From assembly GCA_016933215.1 (NCBI GenBank), contig JAFGBH010000032.1, positions 1-32,202 of the forward strand: DNA of 32,202 bases, read 5' to 3'. Below, piece after piece: positions 32,116 through 32,202 of this stretch (position 1 is its first letter; every line of letters starts with the position of its first letter). The notes below the pieces were generated by a model. That model was not told the DNA's origin and did not search any database. It worked only from the letters and a program-made list of their open reading frames with translations. A program made the translations under genes and the position numbers. The stretch comes from Deltaproteobacteria bacterium (lineage in GTDB: Bacteria; Desulfobacterota; Syntrophia; Syntrophales; UBA2210).

Positions 32116-32202
32116 TTGAAGCTCCCCGCAATCCCGTATAAGCGGGATCTCCGCTTTTGCTCCGACAGTTGCGGGGAATCTCCGATTGTTTAGTAAGTTA
32201 GA
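32116..32202 (+). repeat. Dispersed hairpin repeat, copy D, cut by the window end
   Basis: It opens with TTGAAGCTCCCCGCA as in copy C, then carries an insertion of about 38 bases inside the first hairpin loop (with its own ATCCCG/CGGGAT stem) before TTGCGGGGAATCTCCGATTG resumes. It ends TTTAGTAAGTTAGA at the edge, which corresponds to the extra segment of long-form copy B, so the complete copy is probably the long form. Confidence 0.75.

Noticed and set aside
1-32202. CRISPR array, defence island or prophage
   Set aside because: No regularly spaced short repeats, cas genes, restriction genes, integrase or phage structural genes were seen; the repeats found are far apart and long.

Overview
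The window reads as a chromosomal segment of a Gram-negative, obligately or facultatively anaerobic bacterium. The support is an oxygen-sensitive class III ribonucleotide reductase with its radical-SAM activase, KdsD (Kdo/LPS synthesis), a TolC-type outer-membrane protein, IHF, and dense second-messenger signalling (PilZ, HD-GYP, class III cyclase). The mix resembles Desulfobacterota (former Deltaproteobacteria); this assignment is an inference from gene content, not from a marker gene. No tRNA, rRNA, CRISPR array or complete insertion sequence was seen.

Layout. 1-226: 5' part of a leftward gene for a membrane protein. 227-802: non-coding, with repeat copy A and a possible remnant of a small helix-turn-helix gene. 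803-4252: polX, an acyl-CoA dehydrogenase and an IHF/HU subunit, all rightward. 4253-4737: non-coding, ending in a promoter wrapped in two NrdR-like boxes. 4738-9155: a coupled pair, a two-PilZ/acyltransferase-like protein and a V4R-like/GAF/PAS/HD-GYP protein. 9204-12085 (leftward): a methyltransferase, then a lipoprotein and purB that overlap. 12188-16700 (rightward): NrdR boxes, nrdD, nrdG, kdsD and a thioredoxin-like protein that has lost its redox cysteines. 16704-18328 (leftward): a SagB-type nitroreductase coupled to an ADP-ribosylglycohydrolase. 18401-18597: repeat copy B. 18680-23596 (rightward): a YheT-type hydrolase, a Nudix protein with an insertion, an aminotransferase, a HAD phosphatase, a PTPS-III-type pterin enzyme and folE2. 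23649-27700 (leftward): a GAF-cyclase followed by a TolC-family protein. 27901-28013: repeat copy C. 28071-32012 (rightward): a transglutaminase-like protein and a two-gene ABC exporter. 32116-end: repeat copy D.

The most interesting observation is regulatory. The nrdDG promoter carries the classic tandem NrdR boxes (32 bp apart, overlapping the -35 and lying just past the -10). A second promoter at 4618-4665 has the same architecture with even better boxes (31 bp apart, cores matching CWATATATWG exactly), but it drives the PilZ/HD-GYP pair and not a reductase. If real, this places a c-di-GMP signalling module under the dNTP/ATP-sensing repressor NrdR.

Other points are a four-copy family of hairpin-bearing intergenic repeats with short and long forms; a gene pair (PTPS-III plus FolE2) that predicts a FolB-independent route to folate; a double zinc-ribbon thioredoxin fold without CxxC; and a CoA-diphosphatase-like Nudix protein whose Nudix box is split by about 36 extra residues.
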